This document shows positions 47,080 to 59,039 of a DNA stretch of 64,000 nucleotides, one piece after another. Location of the stretch: positions 1 through 64,000 of the forward strand of contig WFMF01000204.1 in NCBI GenBank assembly GCA_011033025.1. The letters run 5' to 3'. The stretch comes from Beroe forskalii. Lineage: Eukaryota; Ctenophora; Nuda; Beroida; Beroidae. Under the pieces are notes generated by a model. The model saw only the letters and a program-made list of their open reading frames with translations, was not told the DNA's origin and did not search any database. How positions within the stretch are numbered: the stretch's first letter is position 1; each line of letters begins with the position of its first letter. The position numbers and the translations under genes were made by a program.

Positions 47080-47345
47080 AGAGTGGTAGGTTGTGTTCAG
47101 TTTTCCTCATGATGTAGGGAGAGTTTAGTCCACCGAGCACGAAGCGTGGTGCAGTTTGCTATGTCTCGGAGATACAGGTGGTGGTAGACCCAGGGTAAGC
47201 CTAGGAAAGAGACGGGACTCTGTGCTGGAAGGTCTCAATGTAATGTTGGTGTAATAGGTAGGCACCAGTAGGTAGATCGGAGCACAGTGGTCAAAGACAG
47301 GCCTGATGTAAGCTTTATAGAGGTAAATCAGGATGTCAGAATGAA
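47080..47345 (-). mobile_element. LINE reverse transcriptase fragment
   Basis: Minus strand reads LYKAYIRPVFDHCAPIYLL, the LYKxxIRPVxDYxxPxW block at the end of Jockey-like reverse transcriptases, followed by RDIANCTTL. Opposite orientation to the other LINEs. Fragment only. Confidence 0.6.
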
Positions 47346-47579
47346 ATAGAAAGAAATATGTACAATGTCAAATTACAATACTGTGTCAGACATATAATCA
47401 TAGAATAATCATAAATAAAAATGTTCCTGGCAAGGAAAGTTGTCGCACAATGGTAAAACCTGGTTACACATGCTCAAACGCTACAAATGCGTGGCTGAGA
47501 AACGTGTTCAAGGTTTCACGCCATTGCTTGATTCATAACCTAGTTCTTATTTTTCTTTCTTTTAAAAGGGGCATGAAGA

Positions 47580-48339
47580 AAGGAAAAAGGGGACACCTTA
47601 AACTTTGAGGTCAACAGCAGTAAAATTTAATCTCAGTCTGTTGCGGGGGTTTGGGGGTTTCACTACCTCCCCACTCCCTTTTTGTAGATGAAGTGCTTTA
47701 AGGTGTCACTTCTTTTTTCCGGCCATCTTCTACCAGTTTCCCGCTCCTTTTCTCCCCTCGGGGGAAAAAATTTCCACAAACACACCCCGGGTTCCGGTTA
47801 ACCCTCAATTTTTCCCCCCTCTTCCTCAGTCTTTTTGCTTCATTGAAGGAACCTTTAGGGGGCAGATCTTTGGCCCCCAACCCCCCACGGGGCCCAATGG
47901 GGGTTTTCTCATCTTGGTGAAAATCACTCGGGTTTTTTCCACCTCCCCCTTTCCCTTTTCCCCTTTCCCCGTAGGGATAATGCTCTGCTTCCCCTCTGTC
48001 TTAAAACTTTCCCCCTTTAGCAATTTCCTTATTTTAAACTGGGGGCCCTAGACTGGGTATGAAAGCGCCCTTTTTCTTTATACCCCAAGGGCATCACGGC
48101 GATTTAACACAATTTTTTCCCTTTGTTTAACCAGGAATTACCGGGGAGGGGTTAAAAACTTTTTTGATTAAGTTTTAACGTGGGCTATAAAATTTAAGAG
48201 GCAAAGACTTTTTAAGGTTATTTAAAAGGGCGTGATCAGGGACTTATTTTTAATGTTTAGTTGTTTTTTGGTTTTACTGTTTGGGGGTTTTAAAAGTATA
48301 CATTTTCTTTTTTTTAACCCCCAAAATATGATATGACTT
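47580..48339. other. Homopolymer-inflated stretch
   Basis: Many runs of C, G, T and A. It may be the inner part of the LINE whose tail follows, but I cannot read it reliably. Confidence 0.4.
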
Positions 48340-48672
48340 AATCTTTTTCTTATTGAATTAAAATTGGGCTTCATCCCCTTTCAACTCAGTTTTTCCCTTG
48401 GTTTTTTTTGTTTATTCGCCCTATAACTCGGATTTTCTTTATCAAAAAAGGTCAGAAAAATTTCCAGCCCCCCCCTTTCCCCTGGAAACCCCTTTTAACC
48501 CCTCCACCCCCCAACCCTTTTTTTTCTCCATTTGGGGGCCCTCAAAAAAGAATACCCGAAAAGGCAATGGTTACACACCTCCAATCAGCAACTCTTAACT
48601 CTACTGGAGCTTTTAACGAGAAGATTGAATACGTGGTCCCAACTGCAATATTCGCTAAACCCTTCGAAACGT
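48340..48672 (+). mobile_element. LINE 3' end, same family as 733-3590
   Basis: Reads VYSPYNSDFLYQKRSEKF then, after frame changes, LKKEYPKRQWLHTSNQQLL and GAFNEKIEYVV with a stop. The order (NSDF, LP..LR-like, FK, QQLLT, NEK) matches the end of the LINE at 733-3590. It abuts the 3' flank of H2B. Confidence 0.6.
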
Positions 48673-48675
48673 AAG

Positions 48676-48786
48676 TTGGTATGTATGCACGGTACGATAA
48701 CCAGTAGATTTTCAGTTGTATAATTTGGGGGCTTTTAGGAAAGCCGTTTAAGGTGCCTTACCGAGGGTAAGACTACTCTCATACCC
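48676..48786 (-). repeat. H2B 3' flank, duplicated at 59180-59302
   Basis: Shared with 59180-59302 including the stem-loop. The duplicated piece continues leftward into the LINE tail in both places. Confidence 0.88.
48730..48745 (-). terminator. Histone 3' stem-loop of H2B
   Basis: Minus strand GGCTTTCCTAAAAGCC, preceded by AAAC, 41 bp past the stop. Slightly off the usual TTTT/CTAA loop. Confidence 0.9.
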
Positions 48787-49161
48787 TCACTTGGAGGAAG
48801 ACGAGGTGTACTTGGTCACTGCTTTGGTACCCTCAGAGACAGCATGTTTCGCCAGTTCTCCGGGGAGGAGTAGCCTCACGGCAGTTTGGACTTCCCTCGA
48901 AGAAATGGTCTTGCGTCGGTTGTAGTGTCCGAGGCGGGAAGCTTCACCAGCTATTCTTTCGAAGATGTCGTTCACGAAGGAGTTCATGATGGACATTCCT
49001 TTGGAGCTGATACCCGTATCAGGGTGAACCTGCTTGAGGACTTTGTAGATGTAGATGGAGTACGATTCCTTCCTCTTCCTCTTGCGTTTCTTGTCGCCAG
49101 CAACTCGTCCAGCTTTCTTTCCCGCCTTCTTTTCGGCTTTTTTTCCTGCAACAGGGGGCAT
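48787..49161 (-). CDS. H2B: Histone H2B
   Basis: A 124-residue core histone that pairs with H2A in the nucleosome. The start is [12 protein letters not shown], inside a longer frame that adds 18 unlikely residues upstream. A Lys-rich tail ([14 protein letters not shown]) leads into the histone fold [39 protein letters not shown] and [20 protein letters not shown]. The C-terminus is [17 protein letters not shown] and keeps the ubiquitylated Lys of VTKYTSS. Variant residues include [11 protein letters not shown] in the loop region. It is divergent from H2A, sharing a 264-bp promoter, and has a canonical stem-loop. Confidence 0.97.
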   Translation of the reverse strand: MPPVAGKKAEKKAGKKAGRVAGDKKRKRKRKESYSIYIYKVLKQVHPDTGISSKGMSIMNSFVNDIFERIAGEASRLGHYNRRKTISSREVQTAVRLLLPGELAKHAVSEGTKAVTKYTSSSSK

Positions 49162-49800
<639 letters not shown>

Positions 49801-49860
49801 GGTGTAAATACCCCTCCTGGAGGAGGATCATCACCATTACTCATGGTGATGTGGCCAAAC

Positions 49861-49876
49861 GGTGCTTTTCAGCGCC
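49861..49876 (+). terminator. Histone 3' stem-loop of H2A
   Basis: GGTGCTTTTCAGCGCC with one G-T pair, followed by CAAAAGAGAA (49886-49895), a good U7-type downstream element. A separate 9-bp hairpin (CATCACCAT/ATGGTGATG) lies just upstream. Confidence 0.93.
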
Positions 49877-50064
49877 ACCATTTATCAAAAGAGAATTTCT
49901 TTTGGACACGTCGCAATAAACTTGGTGCGATGCTTCTTCCGTGCAGTTCAACTATGATAAAATTGCTCCAAACTTCTCGAGGCGGCCGATGACTGCGTAT
50001 GAACTACGAGCCGTCTTTAAATTGCAAAAATGTCATAAAATTATATAAGTAAATACTGAACTTA

Positions 50065-50120
50065 AGATGGATTTGACCCATCCTTAGCGCGCAACACTCG
50101 GAAGTTTGGAGGGTCGTGTT
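50065..50120 (+). mobile_element. Half-copy of the TAG...GGATTT MITE
   Basis: GATGGATTTGACCCATCC, then GCGCGCAACACTCGGAAG and GGAGGGTCGTGTT, matching the first half of 43137-43242. The second half is missing. Confidence 0.75.
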
Positions 50121-50308
50121 ACATACTAGGAAAAGAATGGTCCTTCCCATTGACTATACGATTCTTATTCAACGACTCGATCCGCGAAAATTCAACCCCT
50201 GGATTAATGATAAGCGAAACAATTTTAGACCAGCCACCGCATGGTTGATTTTAGTGGAAATTTATCATTCATCGCTTTTCGTACTAGTTTTCATTTGCAG
50301 AATATGCG

Positions 50309-50424
50309 AGAAACCACATCGCCCAGTCAGTTCGTCGGGAGATCAAAAGTTTGCAATGGCGAGTTCCTTAAAATCGCACCCACATACGCGCGTTATCATA
50401 TGATGCTCTTTAAAATACTCCCAT
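50309..50424 (+). repeat. Intergenic sequence shared with both H2A.X blocks
   Basis: CCACATCGCCCAGTCAGTTC through CATATGATGCTCTTTAAAAT recurs at ~57061-57168 and ~63501-63608. Not coding in any copy. Confidence 0.9.
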
Positions 50425-50574
50425 GATTTGAACATTAAATGATTGCTAGTTGGATCCTAAGAAGGAACGAGTTACTAGAGCATCAGTTTGGTATTCAATA
50501 AGCCAACGAAACGACACGAAATATAGTAAGGAATGAGATCTGACTATTCACGGAATCATTTAAGTTCAACCGGC

Positions 50575-50625
50575 TTGACATCTGTACATAGGGCCGGTCA
50601 AAATAAAGAGCAATAAGGTATCAAG
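50575..50625 (+). repeat. GGGCCGG hairpin repeat, copy 2
   Basis: CATAGGGCCGGTCAAAATAA then CAATAAGGTA. Same family as 7192 and 55325. Confidence 0.55.
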
Positions 50626-50664
50626 ATTTATTTGATCACAGTCATTTCCTTTATTATACGTGGT

Positions 50665-50680
50665 GGCTTTTAGAAAAGCC
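50665..50680 (-). terminator. Histone 3' stem-loop of H4
   Basis: Minus strand GGCTTTTCTAAAAGCC, preceded by AAAC and followed by ACC, a textbook match. Purine-rich AAAGGAAATG follows. Confidence 0.96.
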
Positions 50681-50732
50681 GTTTAGACTTGGAACAGGGT
50701 CCATGCCTTCCCTAGGATCTTACAGCGACTGT

Positions 50733-52060
<1,328 letters not shown>

Positions 52061-52149
52061 CAAAGTGAAATTATTGCGTTATAAAATGGGACACCTCAAC
52101 GCCTTGCACGATTTAGAGAGAGGCCATCGCGACCGCAGCGGTGTACACA

Positions 52150-52166
52150 AAAACACGTCAATCCGG
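52150..52166 (+). promoter_or_regulatory. H1 box of the second H1 gene
   Basis: AAAACACGTCAATCCGG, identical to the site upstream of the other H1, ~100 bp before the ATG. The nearby CCAAT of the other gene is changed here (GGCCATCG). Confidence 0.6.
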
Positions 52167-52267
52167 AAAAGCATTAAAACTCAATTTTGGATGGTTGACG
52201 AATGTCGTGACTTGGTTAATTCTGAAATTTATCGTTCCATATTATCCAAGTAAACACATCTGCAAGC

Positions 52268-52747
52268 ATGACTACCAAAGCCACATCAGCAAAGAAAACG
52301 GCCGAGCACCCCAAATACTCTGACATGATCATTGCAGCAATTGGGGCACAAAAGGAAAGGAGTGGTAGTTCCCGGCAGGCTATCCTAAAGTACATCCAAG
52401 CTAATTTCAAAGTTGGTGATAATGCATCTACCCACGTAAAACTGGCACTTAAGAGGGATGTTGCCTCAGGAAAGTTGGTACAAGCCAAAGGTACCGGTGC
52501 TTCTGGTTCCTTCAAGCTGGTGGCCAAGCCTAAAGCTGCACCGAAGAAGAAGCCTATCACCAAGAAGTCTTCAACCCCCAAGAAAACTGTAGCCAAGAAA
52601 GCTGTTGCTAAGAAGACACCAACAAAGAAGAAACCCGCAAAGAAGGCAGCAACTCCAAAGAAATCAACAGCAAAGAAGCCCTCCGCAAAGAAGGTCAAGA
52701 AGCCAGCAGCCAAAAAACCTGCCGCTAAGAAGACTGCCAAAAAGTAA
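52268..52747 (+). CDS. H1: Linker histone H1 (second gene)
   Basis: A 159-residue linker histone nearly identical to that at 35971-36450: Ala for Val at residue 5 and KKPSAKK for KKPAAKK in the tail. The globular domain lies at residues ~14-85, followed by a K/A/P-rich tail with TPKK motifs. The start [10 protein letters not shown] follows the same TTATCCAAGTAAACACA-type leader as the other gene. About 200 bp of 5' flank and ~170 bp of 3' flank are shared between the two H1 genes, but this one lacks the A-tailed insertion found downstream of the other. A TA-flanked transposon begins 250 bp past its stop. Confidence 0.98.
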   Translation: MTTKATSAKKTAEHPKYSDMIIAAIGAQKERSGSSRQAILKYIQANFKVGDNASTHVKLALKRDVASGKLVQAKGTGASGSFKLVAKPKAAPKKKPITKKSSTPKKTVAKKAVAKKTPTKKKPAKKAATPKKSTAKKPSAKKVKKPAAKKPAAKKTAKK

Positions 52748-52815
52748 AAGGTAATTGCTTCCTGAAGTTTGGAGTCGACTCCTATGGAGAACAATTCCCA
52801 GTCGAGGGTTTAAAA

Positions 52816-52831
52816 GGCTTTTATAAAAGCC
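52816..52831 (+). terminator. Histone 3' stem-loop of second H1
   Basis: GGCTTTTATAAAAGCC, a perfect palindrome, 68 bp past the stop. Confidence 0.93.
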
Positions 52832-52998
52832 CCAAAATTGACGAGGAATATCTTATCCCCGGGATGCGCAACAAATACGAGGTATTCGTTAGCTAACGTT
52901 CCGTCGTATGACCAATTTTTAATTGAGAGTTACCTACACTTTTCGCGAACTAGCATCCGCTGATGGAGAAGGGGTCGTCGACCATAATACCCGGTATA

Positions 52999-53586
52999 CC
53001 TTAGTACAGAATATTTATACATCACAATATTTATACGAATTTTGATTTTTTCGTATAAATTTCATGTCGTATAAAATTTATGAAGTATAAATTATGTGTC
53101 GTACAAATTTTTCATAGAACCGTATAAATTTTCCAGTCAACCGTACATTGAAACGTATTGAAGAGAATGCTAGTGCTGAATATATTAGCGATGAGATTGC
53201 TAGATGCCTTAAAATTTCTCCAGGAATAGATGAAACTAAAGTAAATAGAGGAAAAGCTGTTCTTCGAACTCTGCATCCAAAGACAATATTAAAGTCTTTC
53301 ACTTACTTTAAGACGCCAGAAGGAAAGTCAAATATTTTACAAGAATGGTCTGGTATCGCTAAAGCAGTGAAAAAAATACGTGATACTCAAAACAAGGGAT
53401 ACTGATGGCTTAGTGGAGTGTGGACCCGTTCTCTTGTCTCACATTGAATAATTAATTTCAAAATTTTAACTGAATTCATCAAACCGAATTTCTTTTTTCT
53501 TGGTAGCTGATAAAATCGTATAAATTTAATGTCGTATAAATAATATCCGTGTAAAATTCGTGACGTATAAATATTCTGTACTAAGG
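52999..53586 (+). mobile_element. 588-bp DNA transposon-like element with TA duplication
   Basis: Ends CCTTAGTACAGAATATTT, inverted at the right end, each flanked by TA. Subterminal CGTATAAATTT words are repeated. An internal 85-codon frame (53148-53405, MKRIEENASAEYISDEIARC start) is unrecognised and too short to be a transposase. TA flanks suggest Tc1/mariner-type mobilisation. Confidence 0.7.
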
Positions 53587-54044
53587 TACATTCACCGCCG
53601 CGAAATTCTTGGGGGTCAATTCGCGAAGCAAGATGCGCTAGAGTAAAATAATTTTGTCTGACGTCGTCAGACCCATTATTTCAAATTTTAAATTTGAGTC
53701 GTGAGGGGGTCAGGCAACGCCTGACAAAAATAATTAGTGAGTGCGAACTTGTTATTTTCATTTGTATAATGAGCCGTTAGTATAACCACAAATTGCTGTA
53801 GCCTATTTTTTGAGGAAATTAATCCGATTACTCGGCGACTGGTTGGTTAGAGTTATATGCCTCCCATATATCTCTGGCTGAGTGACGTCACAGTCAAAGC
53901 CCCAATCTTTTTGTATCTTAATCCTCACCCTAAACTTTAAACAAATCCTGTCCCTAATCCTGATTCTAACCCTAACTCTTCAAGCGCTAGATGAGCATCA
54001 ATGTATTTTTATTTTTGGTGTGTGACTTTATTGTCACAGATAAT
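53587..54044. other. No gene; short inverted repeats
   Basis: CTGACGTCGTCAG and TCAGGCAACGCCTGA palindromes at 53658 and 53711. Nothing coding. Confidence 0.45.
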
Positions 54045-54475
54045 GGAAAACTCCCCGAAGCGGCGGAAGGCCGCGTAGAAGGGACTTGTCCTTTCATGAG
54101 GGAACGAACAAGTGCCCTCGTGGGCTCTTAAGGCACTTCTGAGTGAGCGAAATTAAAGCATAAAGAAGGCTCTCGGTTATATGGAAGATTGCCCCATTGC
54201 CCATATTATAGACATATATCAATTATGTTAATAATCACCATGAATCATGTCTTCTTGTTTTTGCATCCTGGTCCTAGCAGTAATATCTACAAGAGAATTC
54301 TCCGTAAATATCATTGTTTACAGCAAAGATAACATCATCAGGAACACCAACCCTTTCATCTCGCTCACTCACAAGTGCCTTAAGAGCCCGCGAGGGCGAA
54401 ATCCACCGAAAGGCACTTGTTCGTTCCCTCATGAAAGGAAACTCCCCTTCGGGGAGTGTTCCTTTTCCATGCTCA
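54045..54475. mobile_element. Foldback element with ~115-bp imperfect inverted arms
   Basis: Left arm ~54045-54165, right arm ~54355-54475. Shared (inverted) words are TTTCATGAGGGAACGAACAA, GTGCC, GGGCTCTTAAGGCACTT and GAGTGAGCGA. The ~190-bp centre is non-coding. Confidence 0.7.
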
Positions 54476-54544
54476 ATCCTGGGCTTGAAAAAGAAGTTGG
54501 TCATGTTTTACCCATTAAAAGAAAAACGTTCTTGCTCAAAATGC

Positions 54545-54583
54545 TGTGCACGCGGCGGAGGGTAGGGGAACATCCTATTACCA
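54545..54583 (+). mobile_element. Half-copy of the TAG...GGATTT MITE (other end)
   Basis: CGCGGCGGAGGGTAGGGGAA then CATCCTATTA, matching the second half of 43137-43242. Confidence 0.65.
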
Positions 54584-54589
54584 ATGTTT

Positions 54590-55143
54590 CTAATTGTGCT
54601 GCCTGCCCCAAATGACAGCCTTATCACATCAACACACAACACCTCCCTACTCCCTCCCTCCCTACACCATCCCACCCACCCATCTATCATCATCTGAAAG
54701 TAAATGGCAGGAAATTCTACCCATTCACTCTCACGCTAGGAATTTTGCATTTCAATGGCATACCTTTTAAAAAAGTGATTATGGAGCATAATAAAAGCGA
54801 TCACCAAATTCATTTCTACTTACTAGTGATCTTGAAACGTCTCTTGACGCTGCCCCACCATGCGCGCAGCCACAATGCCCATGCGGGGTCATGATGGGGA
54901 CTTCGGCATGCGAGGTCATGATTGGTTAGGTCACGTTCGACTCACGTGATTCGTTTCCCCTAACCAGGGGTGTCGCGTAAAACTAGGGATCTGGTTAGAG
55001 CAAGTGATTCGTGTCATGCGAGAGGAACTGGAAGGGTTAAATCACGGCCCGTGGCTATAGCGATGAGCCGCGCTTCATGCGAGAGGAAGGGTCACCAGTA
55101 ATGTCGCAACCATGCTACTTAGGATATCTGAGATAAGCATGTC
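54590..55143. other. No gene recognised
   Basis: A CCTCCCTACTCCCTCCCTCC low-complexity run at ~54643, then a CpG-richer stretch with the phrase TCATGCGAGAGGAA twice. Confidence 0.45.
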
Positions 55144-55251
55144 TAGTAGGATTTTACCCTACACCCTACCCTCCGCCGCGCGCCATTTTCCGACAACACG
55201 ACCCTCCAAATTTCCGAGTGTTGCGCGCTAGGGATGGGTGAAATCCATCTA
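55144..55251 (-). mobile_element. Full MITE copy, 108 bp
   Basis: Reverse orientation of 43137-43242: starts TAGTAGGATTTTACCC and ends GGGTGAAATCCATCTA. Flanks share GCATGTC on both sides, continuing as GCATGTCTA if the ends are shifted. Confidence 0.85.
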
Positions 55252-55324
55252 GGCATGTCTAGTTGCAATGTATTTATTTTTCTATTACACTGCAAAAAAA
55301 AGCGAGATTACAGGGGGGTCAACC

Positions 55325-55406
55325 TATTTTTTAACCGGCCCCATGGACAAAAATCTCAGAGTCGTTTTTGTCCTTAAGGGCCGGTTAAATAAAGGCCAAT
55401 AAGGTA
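55325..55406 (+). repeat. GGGCCGG hairpin repeat, copy 3 (clearest)
   Basis: TTAACCGGCCCC...GGACAAAAA pairs with TTTTTGTCC...GGGCCGGTTAA to make a long hairpin, followed by GGCCAATAAGGTAA. Confidence 0.7.
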
Positions 55407-55559
55407 ATTGGGTGTGGGCGCTCAATTTGAGCGTGAGCGCTCAGCTGAAATCGTATGCTTTCATCGACTGAAGTGTGAAATTGATACAGTAGTTTGTGCG
55501 TTTGGCCGAATAATTGATTTGGCTGCCGGTGTAACGGATTGTGATCGTCTAATCAATGC

Positions 55560-56027
55560 TCGGTTGGCGTAAATGTAGTTTTAAATTAATTAGCCGTAAA
55601 GATCAATTTAAGGTTTACAAAAGTTCTATTTAACCGAGTCGGATAAATTAGCAGATAACGAAGACCATTCCTGGCCTGGATCAATGTGATCATAACAAAG
55701 TTTTCCAATGACAGTAAGTCAGTCTGAGAATCAATATCAGTTATCAGAATAAACATCCTCTTGCAATCAACACGGAACAAAACGCACATGGTTTAGCACG
55801 ACTAAGATTGACCGAACTACTTTGCACTCTGCTCCTTCATAAAATTCATTATTTCGTTTAAGTTAATAATTGGATTGCTACACAAGGTTTAATATTCCGT
55901 TCTTTTTTCAAAATTTGCAAACGAGGTGTCGCGAAGCGCCGCCGAGTGAGCTATGTATCCATTTATATATTATTCTAGCAGGTCCATCATTTACATATTA
56001 TTCTAGCAGGCCCAACGGGCCTGCTAG
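55560..56027 (+). mobile_element. Helitron-like non-autonomous element beside H2A.X
   Basis: Matches 33868-34405 in its second half and ends with perfect hairpin AGCAGGCCCAACGGGCCTGC then CTAG and T. A duplicated TATTATTCTAGCAGG precedes the end. It lies 144 bp beyond the 3' end of the H2A.X coding region. Confidence 0.55.
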
Positions 56028-56125
56028 TCCTTTATAATAATGAAGTACAATTTTCATTTAAGTTGCATTAGGGTACCGCGCCCCGCAAATATTCCAATCC
56101 AAGACATTCTTCATTGGGTAATAGG

Positions 56126-56141
56126 GGCCCTCAAAAAGGTC
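56126..56141 (-). terminator. Histone stem-loop of H2A.X, copy 1
   Basis: Minus strand GACCTTTTTGAGGGCC, 30 bp past the stop. The second base breaks one stem pair; the other copy has G there. Confidence 0.7.
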
Positions 56142-56170
56142 ATTTTACACGCGGTTTGAACCGTCCTGTC

Positions 56171-56575
56171 CTAGAATTCCTGGCTTTGAGAACTAGACTT
56201 CCCTGAGGATTTGCTGGAGCTACTCTTCTTGGGCAACAAGACTGCCTGAATGTTTGGTAAAACACCGCCTTGAGCGATAGTCACTCCAGCAAGAAGTTTG
56301 TTTAACTCTTCGTCATTCCGGACAGCAAGTTGAAGATGACGAGGGATAATCCTGGTCTTCTTGTTGTCACGGGCAGCATTGCCTGCCAATTCGAGGATCT
56401 CGGCAGCCAGGTATTCCATGACTGCTGCGAGGTAGACTGGTGCACCGGCACGTTCTGCATAGTTTCCTTTACGGAGGAGACGGTGCACACGTCCGACGGG
56501 GAACTGCAGACCAGCACGAGATGATCTTGTTCGAGCCTTCGCCTTGTCCTTAACGCCTTTTCCTCTGCCAGACAT
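56171..56575 (-). CDS. H2A.X: Histone H2A.X-type, copy 1 (two L1-loop residues missing)
   Basis: A 134-residue H2A ending in SSSQSQEF. The C-terminal SQE plus an aromatic/hydrophobic residue is the H2A.X signature: the serine is phosphorylated by ATM/ATR-type kinases at DNA breaks. The tail [17 protein letters not shown] differs from the canonical H2A. The fold ([40 protein letters not shown]) is intact except that the L1 loop reads [10 protein letters not shown], where copy 2 and canonical H2A read [12 protein letters not shown]: an in-frame 6-base loss. L1 contacts the other H2A in the nucleosome, so function may be affected. Open reading frame, histone-like stem-loop. It may also be an assembly error or an allele. 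Confidence 0.93.
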   Translation of the reverse strand: MSGRGKGVKDKAKARTRSSRAGLQFPVGRVHRLLRKGNYAERAGAPVYLAAVMEYLAAEILELAGNAARDNKKTRIIPRHLQLAVRNDEELNKLLAGVTIAQGGVLPNIQAVLLPKKSSSSKSSGKSSSQSQEF

Positions 56576-56849
56576 GATGCTGGCAACTTAAACTTTAGTA
56601 TTTACCAAATAAAATCGCTAATTCACTCTATTACGGGGCGCGGACCAGCATACCTCGTGAGAATATACTTTACGGTTTCGACGTGTGTTTATAGATCCAC
56701 GTGTGTTTATAGGTAATTTTTGTCATCTTCATTCCGATGTCATCAATTCTTTAAAAAATCCAACAAAAAACTGAGTCGTCATAGTCATGAGGCTGGGCCT
56801 TCCCAGCCGCCAGCAAACCCCCAAAAACTGAACTGTTCTCTTGAACACA

Positions 56850-57060
56850 TGGCACATGGGAATACTAGATCAGTGGAACACTGGTCCAATGGAACGCTTG
56901 ACCAGTGGCACACGGGAACAGTAAATCAGTGGTGCACTGGAGCTCTATATCAGTGGTGTACTGGCACTCTAGATCAGTGGTACACTGGAACACCGGATCT
57001 GTGGTGCAGTGGAATACTAGATCAGTGCAAAACGGGAATACTGGATCAGTGGTGCACTGA
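56850..57060 (+). repeat. Degenerate 24-25-bp repeats
   Basis: Diverged units around TCAGTGGTGCACTGGAACAC precede the homogeneous array. Confidence 0.8.
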
Positions 57061-57249
57061 AACCACATCGCCCAGTCAGTTCGTCGGGTGATTAAAAGTT
57101 TGCAATGGTGATTTCCTTAAAATCGCACCCACATACGCGTGTTATCATATGATGCTCTTTAAAATACCTACCTCCTCTTGTACCTCTTGTAGGTTCTTGC
57201 TGGAAATCCGAGCTAGACCATCTGGAACTCTATAATAGTGGAAGACGGG

Positions 57250-57561
57250 AACACTGGATCAGTGGTGCAGTGGAACACTGGATCAGTGGTGCAGTGGAAC
57301 ACTGGATCAGTGGTGCAGTGGAACACTGGATCAGTGGTGCAGTGGAACACTGGATCAGTGGTGCAGTGGAACACTGGATCAGTGGTGTAGTGGAACACTG
57401 GATCAGTGGTGCAGTGGAACACTGGATCAGTGGTGCAGTGGAACACTGGATCAGTGGTGCAGTGGAACACTGGATCAGTGGTGCAGTGGAACACTGGATC
57501 AGTGGTGCAGTGGAACACTGGATCAGTGGTGCAGTGGAACACTGGATCAGTGGTGCAGTGG
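57250..57561 (+). repeat. 24-bp minisatellite, 13 units
   Basis: Unit contains ACACTGGATCAGTGGTGCAG; 24 bp keeps all frames open, so minus-strand HCTTDPVF repeats appear. One unit has a C to T change on the minus strand (HYTTDPVF). Unit halves ACTGGATCAGT can self-pair. Confidence 0.97.
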
Positions 57562-57606
57562 AACACGTGGGTGCAGTGGTGCACTGGGACTTTAGATCAA
57601 TGTGCA

Positions 57607-58559
57607 GTGGTGCACCGTAACAGTAGATCAGTGGTGCACTGGAACACTGGAACATGTGGGTGCAGTGATGCACTGGAACACTAGATCATTAGGGCACTGG
57701 AATTCTATGTTGTAATGAACTTCTGCTTAGAAAATAGTTTTGATAACTATTTCTGAAATTCATAATTATTCTCAGAAGTACGTGCTTATTCATAAATCAT
57801 GAACAGTTCAGCTAAATAACGCCAGAATGAAATCAAGGTTAAAAGCGAAGTTAGTCTTGTTCACTTGTTATGAGGCCACCTAAAGAATGCTCAGTGCGAG
57901 TTATGTGAGTATGTTGATTGTATATTGCAACAAGAGGCGTGTATATCGCAACATTATTACCAGAAGGTGTAGAGCGAAGGTAATCCAATGTCTTATCTAT
58001 AAAGGTGTATGGGTATACTACAAACATAACAAAATACTGTACATCGATTTTCTAATTCGAGGATTGACATAAGAGGCGGAAGAGACTAAACTGTGAATCA
58101 TCAGCGGTTACCCTACAGTTGTAAGGTCTCCCTGTCATCTGCGATGTAGGTGTCCCATCAGCAGGTGACAAAGGGAAACGGAGGGGTTTCGGCCCACGTA
58201 CCCCTCATAGCTTACAACTGCAAGGCTGGGCCACCCAGGACTCCGGATTCCTGAGAAACGCAGTTTAGAGGGAAGGGGGAGTAAAAGGAAAGAGTTCAGT
58301 AGAGGCAAAAGATCAATGAGTGTTAAAATCAGGTGAAACATCTTAATGTAACGCTATTTAAAACCTGAAAGTGAAAGTTAAAATGAATGGGAGGTTACAG
58401 GCATCTGCCTGTCCAGCCCCATATTCAGTCCCAGGTTAATCATACAGTAAGTTGCTCAAATTTAGCAACAAGCTGCACAACTATCCAGTACAGAATGTTA
58501 ATAACCTCTCGTGTCAATACCTAAACAAATTGATCTAAAATTGTGCTGTTATCTAAAAT
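57607..58559. other. No gene recognised
   Basis: A few more degenerate 24-bp units to ~57700, then mixed-composition DNA with no supported frame. Confidence 0.45.
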
Positions 58560-58900
58560 TGCATATTTTTGAAAACTAAGCTATTCTTATTAAGGCAACG
58601 TTTAATTATGTCTACAAGATTAGAGTTACTATATCCTCTTTCAATCAGTTTTTGGAAAACTTTTGAAGATTGAAAAGGAAAGTTTCAAATTCAGTACAAA
58701 TGTTAGCATACCTAAGGATTTGACTATAGAATACATTATGACCTACTTCTAGAGGGATATTACTCTGTGGAAATGTTAAGGAAACTACTAAGAAATTAAA
58801 GTCATCGGTCTTGTTATATATAGACACAATAACCTTGCTTGGTTGGATAGGAACTCTGAAATCATTTCTAGCTACCCTCAATTGAGACACTTTTAAAGAA
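58560..58900 (-). mobile_element. Retroelement C-terminal fragment
   Basis: Minus strand: SIYNKTDDFNFLVVSLTFPQ, then SNIPLE and YSQILRYANICTEF, followed in another frame by LIERGYSNSNLVDIIKRC. This is the DKRDDFNFPIVNFP...YGVYxSQLIRYxRxC layout common after reverse transcriptases in many aquatic animal genomes. Family not assigned. Confidence 0.55.
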
Positions 58901-59039
58901 GTCCCTTTTACTCTGAGAGGAAGACTGAAGATAACGTCGGTATCAAGTGTATAGTTGCAAATATAACTATTTTTATTTCGTTAATAACCTGTCCTTTCTA
59001 TCTACGCGGCCTTCGACCGCTTACCTTTGACAATTCTTC

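Larger units (their letters stand above)
55684..57606 (+). repeat. H2A.X block, copy 1
   Basis: Matches 62122-64000 throughout: part of the Helitron-like end, H2A.X, and the 24-bp arrays. The 48-bp length difference in the clean array is two repeat units. Confidence 0.96.

Noticed and set aside
53925-53985. Telomere-like CCCTAA words
   Set aside because: Only a few irregular occurrences (CCCTAAAC, CCCTAATCC, CCCTAAC); no tandem array.
57213-57673. Frames encoding tandem HCTTDPVF and related peptides
   Set aside because: The 24-bp unit keeps every frame open; no flanking coding signal and copy number varies between the two blocks.
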